Assembly (NCBI GenBank): GCA_049999765.1
Contig: JBNGIQ010009448.1
Span: 60,878 to 105,336, forward strand
DNA from: Phaeoceros laevis
Taxonomy: Eukaryota; Anthocerotophyta; Anthocerotopsida; Notothyladales
Length of the DNA stretch: 44,459 nucleotides
Direction of reading: 5' to 3'
Shown here: one piece after another, positions 28,098 through 38,281 of the stretch
Numbering within the stretch: the stretch's first letter is position 1
How the letters are laid out: every line of letters begins with the position of its first letter
Translations under genes and position numbers: made by a program
The notes under the pieces: generated by a model
Databases searched by the model: none
What the model was told of the DNA's origin: nothing
Seen by the model: only the letters and a program-made list of their open reading frames with translations

Positions 28098-29926
28098 CTA
28101 TATATTTATGATGCTCCCTGAACCAGTTTTGCATCTGGAGGTACATATTTCGGTTTATGTTGTTTGCTTTACATAAATTTGGACCTTCCGCAGGCCATTC
28201 CTGCTGAAGGACCGAAGCCCTCCTATAGAGAGCAGGCGTCATGTGAAGGTACACTCTGTACCGAAGTTGAGTCACAATAAACGGGTCGTAAATTAACGTA
28301 CTTAGCAGACACTGAAAAGTGGATTATGTCGAGCATTCCACAGTATTGTTTGGCAAGGTGGCACGTATACCATCCATGCTCAAGACTCAAGAGTTTGCTT
28401 CGCATGTATGTCATACATCCTCAAGAGTATTGACTGACCCTACCCTGCGTTGATACCTACTGCGGAAGTAAATTGCGTCATCTCTTTTTGCTGTAGTTTT
28501 ACACATAAGCTAGAAAATCTATGTTGCAAAGCCGATGTAACTGGTCTACGCTTATGGCCCAGTGAAATACAATCTTTCACCACAAAAAAAAAACATCTAT
28601 GTTGCTGTACACTTCCGCCAACACTCCCGCAGTCTCGCGATGCTATTCAGGAGTTTCGGGATATTGGGGTGCGGATGCCGTGGCTCCCCCACTATTCATT
28701 CGTGCCCTAGCCTCTACAAACATTCGCTGCTGTACAGCCACGGCCTCCTCCTCTGTCATACCACCTAAGCCGCCACCCTCGGCCCTAGGCCTCCTCGCAA
28801 CGGTTTTGGGAGAAACCTGTAATCCGCAGGAAAACTTGATAAATCGTGGCCCTGAACCATTTCTAGGATTTCCACTTGACTCGGTTCGTAATCCAACTAG
28901 TATGCTGCAGATGCCTCAAGTCAGGAAAACTTCACACTTACCAAGGTCTCCATTCTGTGTTGCTGATGTGCCGCTTCAACTTCTTAAATGTAGTCGCCAA
29001 ATTCGAGTTCCTGCCAAAGAATGTACAATTTAAGAACAGTGCAAGAAGAAGCATACGGCACACAGGTATCGACTACTTTTGTCCCAGTGTCTACCTCCAA
29101 GGCCTTAACAACATGGTGTTACACACGGTGAAGCGGTGTGTGAACTTCATTGAATCAAGGTGCTAGCACGGGTTACATAGTTTATAGAGGAAGGCGACTA
29201 TAAGTTTCCACGAAACTATACTACCGATATGGAGTAGGTTCTAGATAGTCAGATCAAAGGATCAGCTTACTCCTAACACATGGTGCGGAGCTATTGTCTG
29301 CTTGTCCTCCCTGTTGCAAATGTTGTTGGACTCCGAAGAAATCAAATTGAGGAATTCTGTTGGGCACCAGCATACATACACACGTTAACGAAGACAACCT
29401 TCCACTTCTCCCGCTAAAACATCACACAGCAGGCCCAGCAGGTCCGAATCCATTTAGACAGTAGTTGAAGCGAATTGAAAGTAGCATAGCTAGTGCTCTG
29501 CCAAGGATGTACCATCACAGCACAATGAATAGGTCTTGAGTGCCCTTGGCCACTCGCACATCAGATGGCAGCATCTCCTTGGTGATTTTTGTAATTGTAG
29601 CTGTAAACAGTGGACGCACAGATCCTGGTTAGTTGAATCTTGAGCAATCCGAGTTTACACCTCCAGCTAGCGTTGATGTATAGAAAAAGTCACGCACCTT
29701 TTGGAAGGGAAACATCTTCCTTCAGCCTGCTGGAGGACGTTTTCATTGTCATGACGGCGCTTCCAGACCACAAGTATGAGCGATCGTCGCAACTCGTTGC
29801 AACCAAGCGCATGCACTCGAGCTTCGATGCATGATTAATTAGGGCGTGAAATTTAAAGAGCGCGAGTATATGTCCTTGGCTGTAAGTAGTAGTTGTGGGC
29901 ACTAGTAGTACTGGGCACTATCACTA
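28098..29926. other. 3' flank and intergenic DNA, no gene seen
   Basis: The first few hundred bases belong to the 3' region of the TPR-DnaJ gene, with an AATAAA at 28275-28280. Beyond that, ORFs are short and carry no recognisable motif, transit or signal peptide on either strand. Confidence 0.5.
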
Positions 29927-30334
29927 CTAAGCTTCCTCTGAGTCGGCATGAAGCACACTTTCGGATTCGCTTGCATGCTCGTGAAAGCAGGGGAGGTTTG
30001 GAAGGTGGCCACTTTCTCTTAACCACAAACGCCTTTGATGGCTTTGAATCTCTAGTGAATCAAGTGTATGCTCACCTACATCGTTGCGCCTAACCTCCTC
30101 GGTTCCAGACCTGCTTAAATCAGGAGTCATACTACCTACAGGCAGCTGGGTTGTGCTGCTTTGAGACTCGTCTTCGCTTGCACTGGTCAAGTTGTCTTGA
30201 AAACATGCCAGGTTTGGGACTCGGCCACATCTTGTGGCCCACAGATTCTGATGGCTCTGAATGTCTACCGAATCAAGCGAGTTATCATCAGATTCCGAGG
30301 AAGCAGTACTAGAGCTGATCGACATTTCAGACAT
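29927..30334 (-). CDS. Small acidic Ser-rich protein with two internal repeats, hypothetical
   Basis: Intronless ORF of 135 aa with a true ATG at 30334 and a TAG stop. I do not recognise it. It contains two diverged copies of a block of about 40 residues (roughly residues 17-56 and 88-127). Both copies share LDS, then IQSHQ, LW, PNL and CF in the same order and spacing. Ser/Asp/Glu clusters surround the blocks, and there is no signal peptide or membrane segment. The repeats are kept better as protein than as DNA, which argues for a real coding sequence. The acidic Ser clusters could be kinase sites or SUMO-interaction-like motifs, but that is speculation. No neighbour suggests a role. Confidence 0.45.
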   Translation of the reverse strand: MSEMSISSSTASSESDDNSLDSVDIQSHQNLWATRCGRVPNLACFQDNLTSASEDESQSSTTQLPVGSMTPDLSRSGTEEVRRNDVGEHTLDSLEIQSHQRRLWLRESGHLPNLPCFHEHASESESVLHADSEEA

Positions 30335-30528
30335 CTATAGGGGAGTCCTCAAGACTTTCGCAATCCAGCCCTATTGGCTAGATACTTCTAATTTCTGTCG
30401 AAATGCCAACTCGGAGGAAGCTGGTTAACTATAAAACGCGGACAACGGTGTCTGCGATGAAACTTGAACTGCGACGCTGGATATGTCAAGAGAAGGCCTG
30501 CCCCTCCTTATTTAGTTAGTGCCCAATC

Positions 30529-30690
30529 GCAACACGACCGAGGATTAAGGAGCTTCTTGGTACCATATGGTATCAACAAGCTCCTTAATCCTCGGTCGTG
30601 TTGCATATGGTACCAACAAGCTCCTTAATCCTCGGTCTGTTGCATATGGTACCAACAAGCTCCCGAATCCTCGGTTGTGTTGCAATTGGG
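30529..30690. repeat. Near-perfect 76-bp palindrome followed by direct repeats
   Basis: Positions 30529-30555 are the exact reverse complement of 30578-30604 (27 bp). The 22-bp centre is itself palindromic apart from two mismatched pairs, so the whole 76 bp can fold into one hairpin. The right arm then recurs as direct repeats of about 38-39 bp, starting near 30613 and 30652, each containing CAACAAGCTCC and a variant of CCTCGG. No terminal features of a known transposon family are recognised. Confidence 0.85.
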
Positions 30691-30822
30691 AACCAGGAAA
30701 TCTTGAAGTTGTAACAGTTGTTCTAAACATGTCAGAGCTGAGGCCCTAAACCTATCTCGCTGTGTCTGGTTTAAGATCTAGCAACCCCAACCCCAAGATC
30801 TAAGCGCTAGCGAACCCTACAT

Positions 30823-30990
30823 TCATTGACAAGAGCTTCCTCTTCCCTCGAGAGCTTTGCAAAATTTTTCAAGAATGTCCATGTTTCCCACTTCCATCTT
30901 GACCGTATCCTTGCTTGAATCCTCAAGAATGTGATCATCAGAGTGCTCATCAAATTTGTCATTAGGGCGAGAATCCTCTACGAATCTCAT
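30823..30990 (-). CDS. Short acidic ORF, doubtful
   Basis: From the first ATG at 30990 an acidic ORF of 55 aa runs to a stop at 30823. It is rich in Asp, Glu and Ser, like the small acidic protein nearby, but shares no clear motif with it. It may be the last exon of something or chance. Listed because of its position upstream of the protease on the opposite strand. Confidence 0.15.
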   Translation of the reverse strand: MRFVEDSRPNDKFDEHSDDHILEDSSKDTVKMEVGNMDILEKFCKALEGRGSSCQ

Positions 30991-31098
30991 TTTTACGCTT
31001 TCCCAATGAATCAAAATTCATCGAATTATTTACTTATCAATTGATGTTTCCTATTTCTTATTTTAGACTTATTTCTTATTTCGCGGCCCTCATTTGCT

Positions 31099-31195
31099 CA
31101 ATTTTGCTGCAAGTGTGGTCGCTAGTTTAGTAACTTTGTAACTTAAGTACCCAGCAAAAACTATAAATAAAATACACATATATTACATACATAAG
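31099..31195 (+). repeat. Dispersed repeat copy with TATA-like element
   Basis: TTTTGCTGCAAGTGTGGTC, followed about 40 bp later by an ACTATAAAT/ATACATA-rich stretch, also occurs at about 16699-16760 in the same orientation. Here TATAAATA at 31162-31169 lies about 160 bp before the protease ATG and could act as its TATA box. The two copies are diverged between the shared blocks. Confidence 0.5.
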
Positions 31196-31330
31196 CGTAT
31201 TTAAAATCTCCTCCAGACTCGGTGTCAGGACAACTTAGCACATATCTATGTATGTATCTCTCGGACAGATAAGGGCAGGGGCGATTCAGGGAGAATATGT
31301 CAGCAGTCTAAGAGATTCAGAGCACCAGTA

Positions 31331-32848
31331 ATGGGCATCATCCGCTTGCTAGCACTTGTTCTGTTTGTGCTGCTGGGATTTGCAGATTTGACAGTGGAGT
31401 CTCTGAGGCTGAACGATTCCACACTGCCAGTCCACCGTGAGGCATTCGGGACGTCCGTGGGGAAACAGGAAACTCAACAACACCTGCGGAGGACGGACAT
31501 GTCTCGGATCATGCGCTCCACATGGACTGTCATGAGACCCGCAGACAACCATATTGTCAACAGCAAACTTAAGGGCAGCGTCCAGGTCCCTCTCTTCGCA
31601 GGCTCGTCGTACGACTACTTCGTCGCAGTTCACATCGGAAGCCCGCCCAGGAAGCTCCGCCTCATTCTGGACACAGGCAGCGACCTCCTCTGGACGCAGT
31701 GTGCGCCGTGCGCCAATTGCTTCACCCAGCTGAGCCCGATCTTCGAGCCCGGCAAATCAGCCTCCTACTCGCCGGTTCCGTGCACCTCGACACATCTCTG
31801 CTCCAAAATCCCCAAGCCGCTCCATCGCCAGGCTTGCTCCGCTTCCAGCCCCGAGCCCTGCAGGTACAGGTACGCCTACGTCGACGGGTCCAGCAGCCAG
31901 GGCGCTCTGTCGACGGAGACGGTGACGCTCAAGGCGGTGGCAGGCGGCGGGCGGGACGTGGAATTCCACGGCGTCACGTTCGGATGCGGCGACAGCAACA
32001 GCGTCGGCTTTGAGGGAGCTGACGGCGTGTTGGGGCTGGGCCAGGGCCCGCTCTCCTTCTCGCGGCAGATCGCGCAGGGCTACGGCGCGGAATTCGCCTA
32101 CTGCATGATGGATTTGGGCACCAGGGCGGCGAGCGTGCTCGTGTTCGGCGAGGACAGTGCAGCCCGCGTTCTGGAACGGACGGCGTCGGCGGAGGCGCTG
32201 CAGTACACGGCGATCGTGGACAACCCGGCGTCGCGCACCAGCTACTTCGTGAGGATCGCTAGCGTCAGAGTCGACGGCGAGGTTCTGCCGATCGACCCGG
32301 CGCTGTTCGGATTCAACTACGACGGCACTGGGGGGACTATCTTCGACTCAGGCACGGTTCTGACGTACCTGCTGCCGAGGGTCTATAAGGCGGTGCTCAG
32401 CGCCCTGGAGAAGGTTGTCTACGCGCACTACACGATCGTGGAAGACGACTGGGAACCGGGAATGCCTGGACTGAAGCTGGGTTTGTGCTTCCTCGCAGAC
32501 GGGCCTGTGAGGGAGCTGAAGCACCTGCCGGCACTGGAAGTTGTGTTCGCTGAAGGGTCCGTTTTCGCGCCGCACTCGAGCAATCTGTTTGTGGACATGG
32601 GAGACGGCGTCAAGTGCCTGGCCGTGGCCAAGGCGGAGGAAGACAGCACCAGTTTCAACACTCTCGGCAACATCTTCCAGCAGCATTTTGTCATGGTTCA
32701 CGACTCGGCGAGACGGAGAATTGGGTTTGCCAAGGCAGATTGCTCACCTCCGAACCGACGAAGGTCGTTTCCATTCCCTCGTGGAGTCGGTATAGCGCGG
32801 CACTTTACTACTACTACGTTCGTGAATTTAATTAACAAATTCAGATAA
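31331..32848 (+). CDS. Nepenthesin-type aspartic protease (A1 family), secreted
   Basis: Intronless ORF of 505 aa. The N-terminus is a hydrophobic signal peptide (about residues 3-22), followed by a propeptide. The first catalytic site is DTGSDLLW (Asp114) and the second is FDSGTVLTYL (Asp339). Between them lies the Cys-rich insertion typical of plant nepenthesin-type enzymes (WTQCAPCANC and several further Cys). There is no plant-specific saposin insert, so this is not a phytepsin. The C-terminus holds the usual FVMVHDSARRRIGFA block and then a basic tail with no clear GPI signal. Such enzymes act in the apoplast or secretory system in defence, development or protein turnover; the substrate is unknown. 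The coding region is GC-rich. Confidence 0.93.
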   Translation: MGIIRLLALVLFVLLGFADLTVESLRLNDSTLPVHREAFGTSVGKQETQQHLRRTDMSRIMRSTWTVMRPADNHIVNSKLKGSVQVPLFAGSSYDYFVAVHIGSPPRKLRLILDTGSDLLWTQCAPCANCFTQLSPIFEPGKSASYSPVPCTSTHLCSKIPKPLHRQACSASSPEPCRYRYAYVDGSSSQGALSTETVTLKAVAGGGRDVEFHGVTFGCGDSNSVGFEGADGVLGLGQGPLSFSRQIAQGYGAEFAYCMMDLGTRAASVLVFGEDSAARVLERTASAEALQYTAIVDNPASRTSYFVRIASVRVDGEVLPIDPALFGFNYDGTGGTIFDSGTVLTYLLPRVYKAVLSALEKVVYAHYTIVEDDWEPGMPGLKLGLCFLADGPVRELKHLPALEVVFAEGSVFAPHSSNLFVDMGDGVKCLAVAKAEEDSTSFNTLGNIFQQHFVMVHDSARRRIGFAKADCSPPNRRRSFPFPRGVGIARHFTTTTFVNLINKFR

Positions 32849-33106
32849 TGAAGTTTTAAACAGTTGATGTACACAAAGTGGCCCCTTGGATCTGTTTCGA
32901 AACCAGCGAAGATCCAGCGACGTAGCGGTGATGCTCTCGATTGCCAAGGTCTTGGATTGATATTATCGGTTCCAACCCCTCCGTCAAATATCTGCCTCTT
33001 ACTGCTGTGCCCAATACTGGATATACTCATGACTGGCCAGATCAGCTAGCTAGCGCCTTTGCAGAAAGATCTTCCTGAAACTATCTAATAATTATTAAAG
33101 CATCGC

Positions 33107-33131
33107 CCATCTGGCCCATATGGCCAGATGG
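33107..33131. repeat. Short inverted repeat upstream of terpene synthase
   Basis: Perfect 10-bp arms (CCATCTGGCC and its complement) around a 5-bp CATAT loop, about 210 bp before the terpene synthase ATG. It could bind a dimeric regulator or be fortuitous. Confidence 0.6.
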
Positions 33132-33342
33132 CCATTCTCGAGATTGAAGATACGGCTATGGGAAGCGGGCAGTCGACCCCAGTAGATCCGCTGGAAGCCC
33201 TACTTAAAGAAGCTACACAAAGCCTGTGACAATCACAGAAGACGTTGGGGACGATCTGGAAGTCGCAAGATCGATCTCAGACACTGTCCTCCTTGCTTTT
33301 CCCTGAATCTGGAGACATATCTCCAGTCCAACAGCTCCGGAA

Positions 33343-34635
33343 ATGGAGTGCAGGTTGAATGCCAGCAGCTGGAGCTCGGGCGCAGGCTACATATCTGCAC
33401 TTCCTCCCTCTGATTCTTTTCCAGTCTTTGCTGCTGGCCATGGACGAGTTTCTTTGAAGCACACGCAAGTGCAGGCAAGCCTGTCGCTCACGCACGAGGA
33501 CAAAGCCCCTGCCAAGCCGACGACTGCCACGACTCTCATCCGCCTCGGCGATGGCAACATTGGCAGTATTGGCAATGGCAACACCGGCACCATTGGCAAT
33601 GGCAGCGTGCGCAGCGAAAACGCCGCTGTGCTGAGGTCAGTGTACCTGGACCTTCTCCAGAGCGTGTCCTTCTCCAATACCCGGGAGTCGTGCTACCCGG
33701 ACCAGCTGGACGCCATCGCCGCTCGCCTCTCCGCCGTGTGCGGCCCGTTTGTAGCAGCGCGCCGGACGGAGCTCAACCTGGGCGCCGGGTTCGCGGACCT
33801 GGTGTACAAGCTCCACCCCATCGAGGTCCGAGTGAAGGTGGCGCACTTCGTCGCCTTCTTCATCATCGTGGACGACCTGGCGTCCAAGCTGGCCGGCGAC
33901 GCCCGGGTCCGGTACCTGGACGACCTCAGCCTGTTCCAGATGAAGCACAGCAACCCGGACGGGTACCGCCGGCTGCACCCTACCCGGGGCGACCTGCACC
34001 CGGTGCTGGAGGAGCTGGTGGTGTACCTCAAGTCGGACCAGAACCCCTTCTTCCCTGGCAACATCCGGCTGCACAGCATGCTGGTGAAGTCCGTGCTGGA
34101 CTTCATCGAGGCCAACCTGACGGAACAGCACTATGAGAAGCGGCCGCTGGCCTACGCGCCCGAGATGCTGCACCTGCCCAAGTTCCTGCGCCACAAGTCG
34201 GGCATTTCCGAGCCCTTTGTGTACATGCTGCTGATGAACACGGCGCCGACGTCCTGGAAACTGAGCCTGGACGAGGAGCACTTCTTCTACAACAAGCTGT
34301 TCCCGATGGTTCCCGAGCTCGTCGACGCCTTCGACTACCTCAACGATCTCCTGTCCTTTTACAAGGAGGTCGACGACGGGGAGGACGCCATCTGCATCCT
34401 CAGCTACGCCAAGATCCACCGCATGACGCCTCTCCAGGCCGTGAAGGAGAGCGTTGAGTATGTGGTCGATCTCAGGGCACGCGTGATGGCCTTGGTCGAC
34501 AAGGCCGGCTCTGCTGAGATGAAGAACAAGGTGATGCAGTATTTCCAGGGGTACTTGAGCTTTCATATCGGAAACAGACGCTATCGGTTGCAAGAAGTTC
34601 TTGGTGGGTGGTACCAAGGTGGTTTTTGGGTGTAG
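33343..34635 (+). CDS. Microbial-type terpene synthase (trichodiene synthase / TRI5 family fold)
   Basis: Class I terpene synthases ionise a prenyl diphosphate (often farnesyl-PP) and cyclise it; the product here cannot be predicted. Intronless, 430 aa. Residues 1-90 are a Ser/Gly/Asn-rich leader with short repeated GNG and IGN motifs, possibly a transit peptide. The Asp-rich motif is IVDDLAS (Asp177, Asp178) and lacks the third acidic residue of classical DDxxD. The metal-binding NSE motif is intact as NDLLSFYKE (Asn334, Ser338, Glu342). A basic RRY element (NRRYRL) follows near the C-terminus, as in the TRI5-like family. Size and order match the alpha domain of fungal sesquiterpene synthases, not the two- or three-domain plant enzymes. 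The coding region is markedly GC-rich. Such MTPSL genes are known in non-seed plants. Confidence 0.88.
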   Translation: MECRLNASSWSSGAGYISALPPSDSFPVFAAGHGRVSLKHTQVQASLSLTHEDKAPAKPTTATTLIRLGDGNIGSIGNGNTGTIGNGSVRSENAAVLRSVYLDLLQSVSFSNTRESCYPDQLDAIAARLSAVCGPFVAARRTELNLGAGFADLVYKLHPIEVRVKVAHFVAFFIIVDDLASKLAGDARVRYLDDLSLFQMKHSNPDGYRRLHPTRGDLHPVLEELVVYLKSDQNPFFPGNIRLHSMLVKSVLDFIEANLTEQHYEKRPLAYAPEMLHLPKFLRHKSGISEPFVYMLLMNTAPTSWKLSLDEEHFFYNKLFPMVPELVDAFDYLNDLLSFYKEVDDGEDAICILSYAKIHRMTPLQAVKESVEYVVDLRARVMALVDKAGSAEMKNKVMQYFQGYLSFHIGNRRYRLQEVLGGWYQGGFWV

Positions 34636-37186
34636 GGCTTTGTACGGCTTCTTTCTACGAGTGAACATTCCTTGATTTTTTTGCTTTTAAAACATATCTG
34701 GAAGTGTACAAGTTAGACTGTTAGAGCTGGCTTGGATTCATGCCGTGATGAGACTTCACTTTCCTGTAGACAAAGCCTTGATCACTGCTGATCACCTTCC
34801 AGCAGGCATATTCTTTGTGCCTTGCTGCTGAGGCTCTCATCCATTCACCTCTGACATTCTTGCGTCAGCCTTCAAGTAAACAAGTGCTATCTTTGATATG
34901 CATCCTCAAATCCATCGGGCAGAGTCCCCCCGTCACCTCTCACAATCACTGTACCCTCAAGTGCCACCATCTTGTGTGCTCCGGTAAGCTGTCAGAGCCA
35001 ATTCGCCAGTTGCACTGTGCACACAACACATGGTCCCCAAAGCGCAATGCTGCGCAGAGGGTAATCTATGTGAGAGGCAGGGCCTCTCACCGACGCAACT
35101 ACACCATCGGACGGCACAAAAAGCTGTGACAGCCAGGGCATCTCCTGTGATGCCCGCAACCTGCTGCTTCGCTCTGCTTTGAAGCAAAGCACAACGCCTT
35201 CTCTTACCAGATCCGGTCGTCATAGGCGGTAGGATGCCCACAACAAAGGAACAAGACATAGTCCACAGATCCCCCACGGGCGACTTTGAATCTGCCAAGG
35301 AGCGAAGTCCGGTAGCTGCACGTGGAGAACATTGACCTTGAGTCAGAATACTGATCTCCAGGCTCTCGTAGGCACCCGTGACGGGACTGGGCCACACTTT
35401 GCACACCTGCTGACGCCTCCTCCATTCCTTCATGCACTGTGTCCAGGACCGCACCAGCCTGATCAAGGGCCCACCTTGCTCCTATAAAGCCCCATCTCTG
35501 GCTTGCACAGTACTGCACTGGTACGAGTGGCAGATTCACAGCCTGGTCCGCTCGCAAGTTAGGTGACTCAGTCTGCCAAAGGTAGAGAAACCTCTGTCCT
35601 ACTCCTAAAAGCTCTTCTACCGCACTGTTCAAAGCTCTCAGAAAAAAGCTGTGTCCGGTCCTTGCCAGCAACGAACATTGTCGGTGGTGGTGTCAGCGGA
35701 AGTTGAATGCAGAGTTTAGCTCCAAAGCAAACCCTAACCTTGGTTCAGATCCCATTGCCGCTGCTGATCGACAGAGCTACTCTACACATTGTCGGTGGTG
35801 ATTGTCGGCGGAAGTTGAATGCAGAGTTTAGCTCCAGAGCAAACCCTAACCTTGATTCAGATCCCATTGCCGATGCTGATCAACAGAGCTACTTCATACA
35901 GCTCAATCCCCTTTTGCAGACCTCATTGCATTGCTAGGAGTGAGGAAGATTCAGCAGGCCACTGTCGTGTGTGCGAACGGGCCCGATTGCTGACTGTATC
36001 CCCGCGGAGAGCTTGCATTTGACGTGAAGTGGGGAGAGCGCGCACCGAGGCACTGCACATGGAGTTTACACATAAGCATGTGGAGGACCGACCATGCGCA
36101 TCTCTGCAACCAGCAACGATCTGCAAAGTGCTCAAGACCGATTTCGCGCCCTACCACATGCGTCCGCCATAGCCAGCGAGGTTGAAAGCACTCATAGAGC
36201 AGCTCCTACAGTACCAACCCTAAACACTGTGCCGACGAAACTGCCACCAGTAGCCCAAAGGTCAATCGCGAAACTCCACCGCACCTGCCGCAAAGAAGAC
36301 CGGTTCTTCCTCCCCTCGTCCTGAAGTGCGGTTATAGCAACCTTATTACTGCATTTAGGTTTGGCGGAACCACCACTAGGGGCTGGCGAAACGTTCTGTC
36401 TGGCAGGCCCACAGGCCTATACCTCCGACAGGCTGGCTTGTCAGGGGGACGAGCTCTAGGGGAGGTATAAGCCAGTCGAGCATCTATTCTTGCTGGTCTG
36501 GAGCAAGGGGGAAATGGCGGGAGGGGAAGCGGCCTGCGCTACGTTTCCCTCCGGCCGGGGGGGAGTTGAATGGTCTTCCCCGGAGTCCCAGATTTCACGC
36601 CTGTATGCGCGTCGGCGACTGGATGAGAGAGTAGAATATCGCGCAGCAAGAAAGGAGGGGGGCCGCAATGATTAAATATGCCATCCTGAAGGCCTAAAGC
36701 CTGGTGGTGATGGAGACTCTGTCGTTGCTTCTCCATCTTGCTGGTGCCATTGTTGATGCTCCTGGCGCAAGCAGCAGACCTCGGTCTCAGGCGCTCCCAC
36801 CGTTGTTGCTCCTACCTCCCGGTTGCTGTGCCTGCGGGGGGTAGCTGTCGGGCCTCTGGGAGCGTCTGGTTTGCAATTTTCTCTCCGGATCGGTCCTCTG
36901 CTCTGCATTGGCGCTGTGGTGCGGCTCGGAATTGGATTCTGAGGAGGAGGGAGGCATGAATCTGAGCTGGCTCGATTGGAGTAGGTTTTTGGATTGGAAT
37001 CGAAGAAGGATGGTGACGGTGATCTTTTTGTTGCGGGGAAAGAGGAATGTGGTGTGAAGTGGTAGCAGTAGGTGAATGCTGCTAGTGAACCGGGAATCGC
37101 GTTCTCCGGTCTGGTAGGAACCTGTCTTCATTTTGGCGTGCTTGAGATTTCGGTGAGGGGATTTAGGTGGAGGAGAAGAAGGGAGA
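34636..37186. other. Intergenic, no convincing gene
   Basis: Several ORFs of 60-170 codons exist, the longest on the minus strand between 34957 and 35671. They overlap each other in different frames and contain no motif I recognise. The right end should hold the promoter and leader of the membrane-protein gene starting at 37187. Confidence 0.4.
35675..35896 (+). repeat. 111-bp tandem duplication
   Basis: Two adjacent copies (35675-35785 and 35786-35896) differ by a few substitutions and a 1-bp indel. Each contains AAACCCTAACC, a telo-box-like string, near its middle. Confidence 0.9.
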
Positions 37187-38281
37187 ATGGAGAATCACTA
37201 TGAGGACAACGACAGGGAGAAGAAGGAGGCGCGGTTAGAGAGGGAAGACAGCGGTGGCAGCAGCAGCAGCGGTTATGGATATTCTTCCACCGACGGATTT
37301 CCGGTTCTGGATGTGCTTGAGGTCATGAAAGAGTCGATGAGACTGATGCGGAAACGATCCCCTCTCTTCATGTCCCTCACAGCGGTGCTGCTAGTGCCTC
37401 TTTCCTTCATCGTGTTGTCGCACATCCTGGTGACACATTCTCTCATCAACAGATTGGCAGTGCAGATCCAAGCGGTTTGTCAGAGAAGCTCGTTTCAGGA
37501 GACTACCTTGGACAGGTTCCTGTACCTCAAGCTCTCGGAGCTCATTCTGTCTAGCATTGTCTACTTCCCTCTGTCCATAATTCTGGATCTCCCCGCCAAG
37601 GTGGCCATCTCCTACACTGTTGTGAGCGCCTACACTGGCAGGAAGCTGCGTCTGTCCAGGGCTGTCGGTGTGGTGCCTGGGCTATGGAAGCATATTGTCA
37701 CCACTTACATGTGGGGATGCCTGGTAGGCATGGGAGCTCTGGCAGCATTCATCATTCTCCTGGCAGTCCCGGCAGTGATCATCAAGTTCCTCCGCTTGGA
37801 CGCCACTGTGCTCCTGGTGTCGGACCTGCTTCTGGCCACCGTCTTTTGCTTTGTTTTGGCCTTCATCATGGTGGTTTCCAACCTTGCAGTCACGGCCAGC
37901 ATTCTGGAGGATGTGGTAGGATCTGCAGCTCTGTCCAGAGGCCTACAGCTCATTCAAGGAAGAACTCGGGTGGCTCTGGGACTGCTGCTGGTGCCCAGTA
38001 TAGGAGCATTGGGCATCGAACTCTTATTCCAGTCTCACATTCTGGGAAACCCTGACCAGCCGTTCCAGGACTTATCGTCCATCGTGTGGGAAGGCCCACT
38101 CCTCATATTCATGTACTCTGTTATCCGCACTTTCGACTGCATCATGGCCACTGTTTTCTACTTCACTTGCAAGGCGTTTAGGTTTGAGGGATTCGACAGA
38201 TACGCCGCCATCGAGCACTTGGAGGGAGTGAATCATCATCATGGAGCAGGCAACGGGCACCTCAAGAACCTGCCTTTGTGA
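37187..38281 (+). CDS. Plant multi-pass membrane protein of unknown function (AT1G31130/AT4G19950-like)
   Basis: Intronless ORF of 364 aa. A charged, Ser/Gly-rich cytosolic-looking head (residues 1-45) is followed by about six hydrophobic segments, near residues 60-82, 115-145, 178-200, 208-235, 260-280 and 300-325. A polar His/Gly-rich tail ends the protein. There is no N-terminal signal peptide. The pattern, including the FPVLDVLEVMKES start of the conserved part, resembles a plant family of uncharacterised transmembrane proteins annotated in Arabidopsis as polyadenylate-binding-protein-interacting. I made that link from memory of the family, and no catalytic or transport motif is visible. 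Confidence 0.75.
   Translation: MENHYEDNDREKKEARLEREDSGGSSSSGYGYSSTDGFPVLDVLEVMKESMRLMRKRSPLFMSLTAVLLVPLSFIVLSHILVTHSLINRLAVQIQAVCQRSSFQETTLDRFLYLKLSELILSSIVYFPLSIILDLPAKVAISYTVVSAYTGRKLRLSRAVGVVPGLWKHIVTTYMWGCLVGMGALAAFIILLAVPAVIIKFLRLDATVLLVSDLLLATVFCFVLAFIMVVSNLAVTASILEDVVGSAALSRGLQLIQGRTRVALGLLLVPSIGALGIELLFQSHILGNPDQPFQDLSSIVWEGPLLIFMYSVIRTFDCIMATVFYFTCKAFRFEGFDRYAAIEHLEGVNHHHGAGNGHLKNLPL

Noticed and set aside
33637-34668. 343-codon minus-strand ORF opposite the terpene synthase
   Set aside because: GC-rich antisense shadow with His/Val/Gln-rich low-complexity content.
34957-35671. Two overlapping minus-strand ORFs of 155-169 codons
   Set aside because: They occupy different frames over the same DNA with no recognisable motif; not enough to call a gene.
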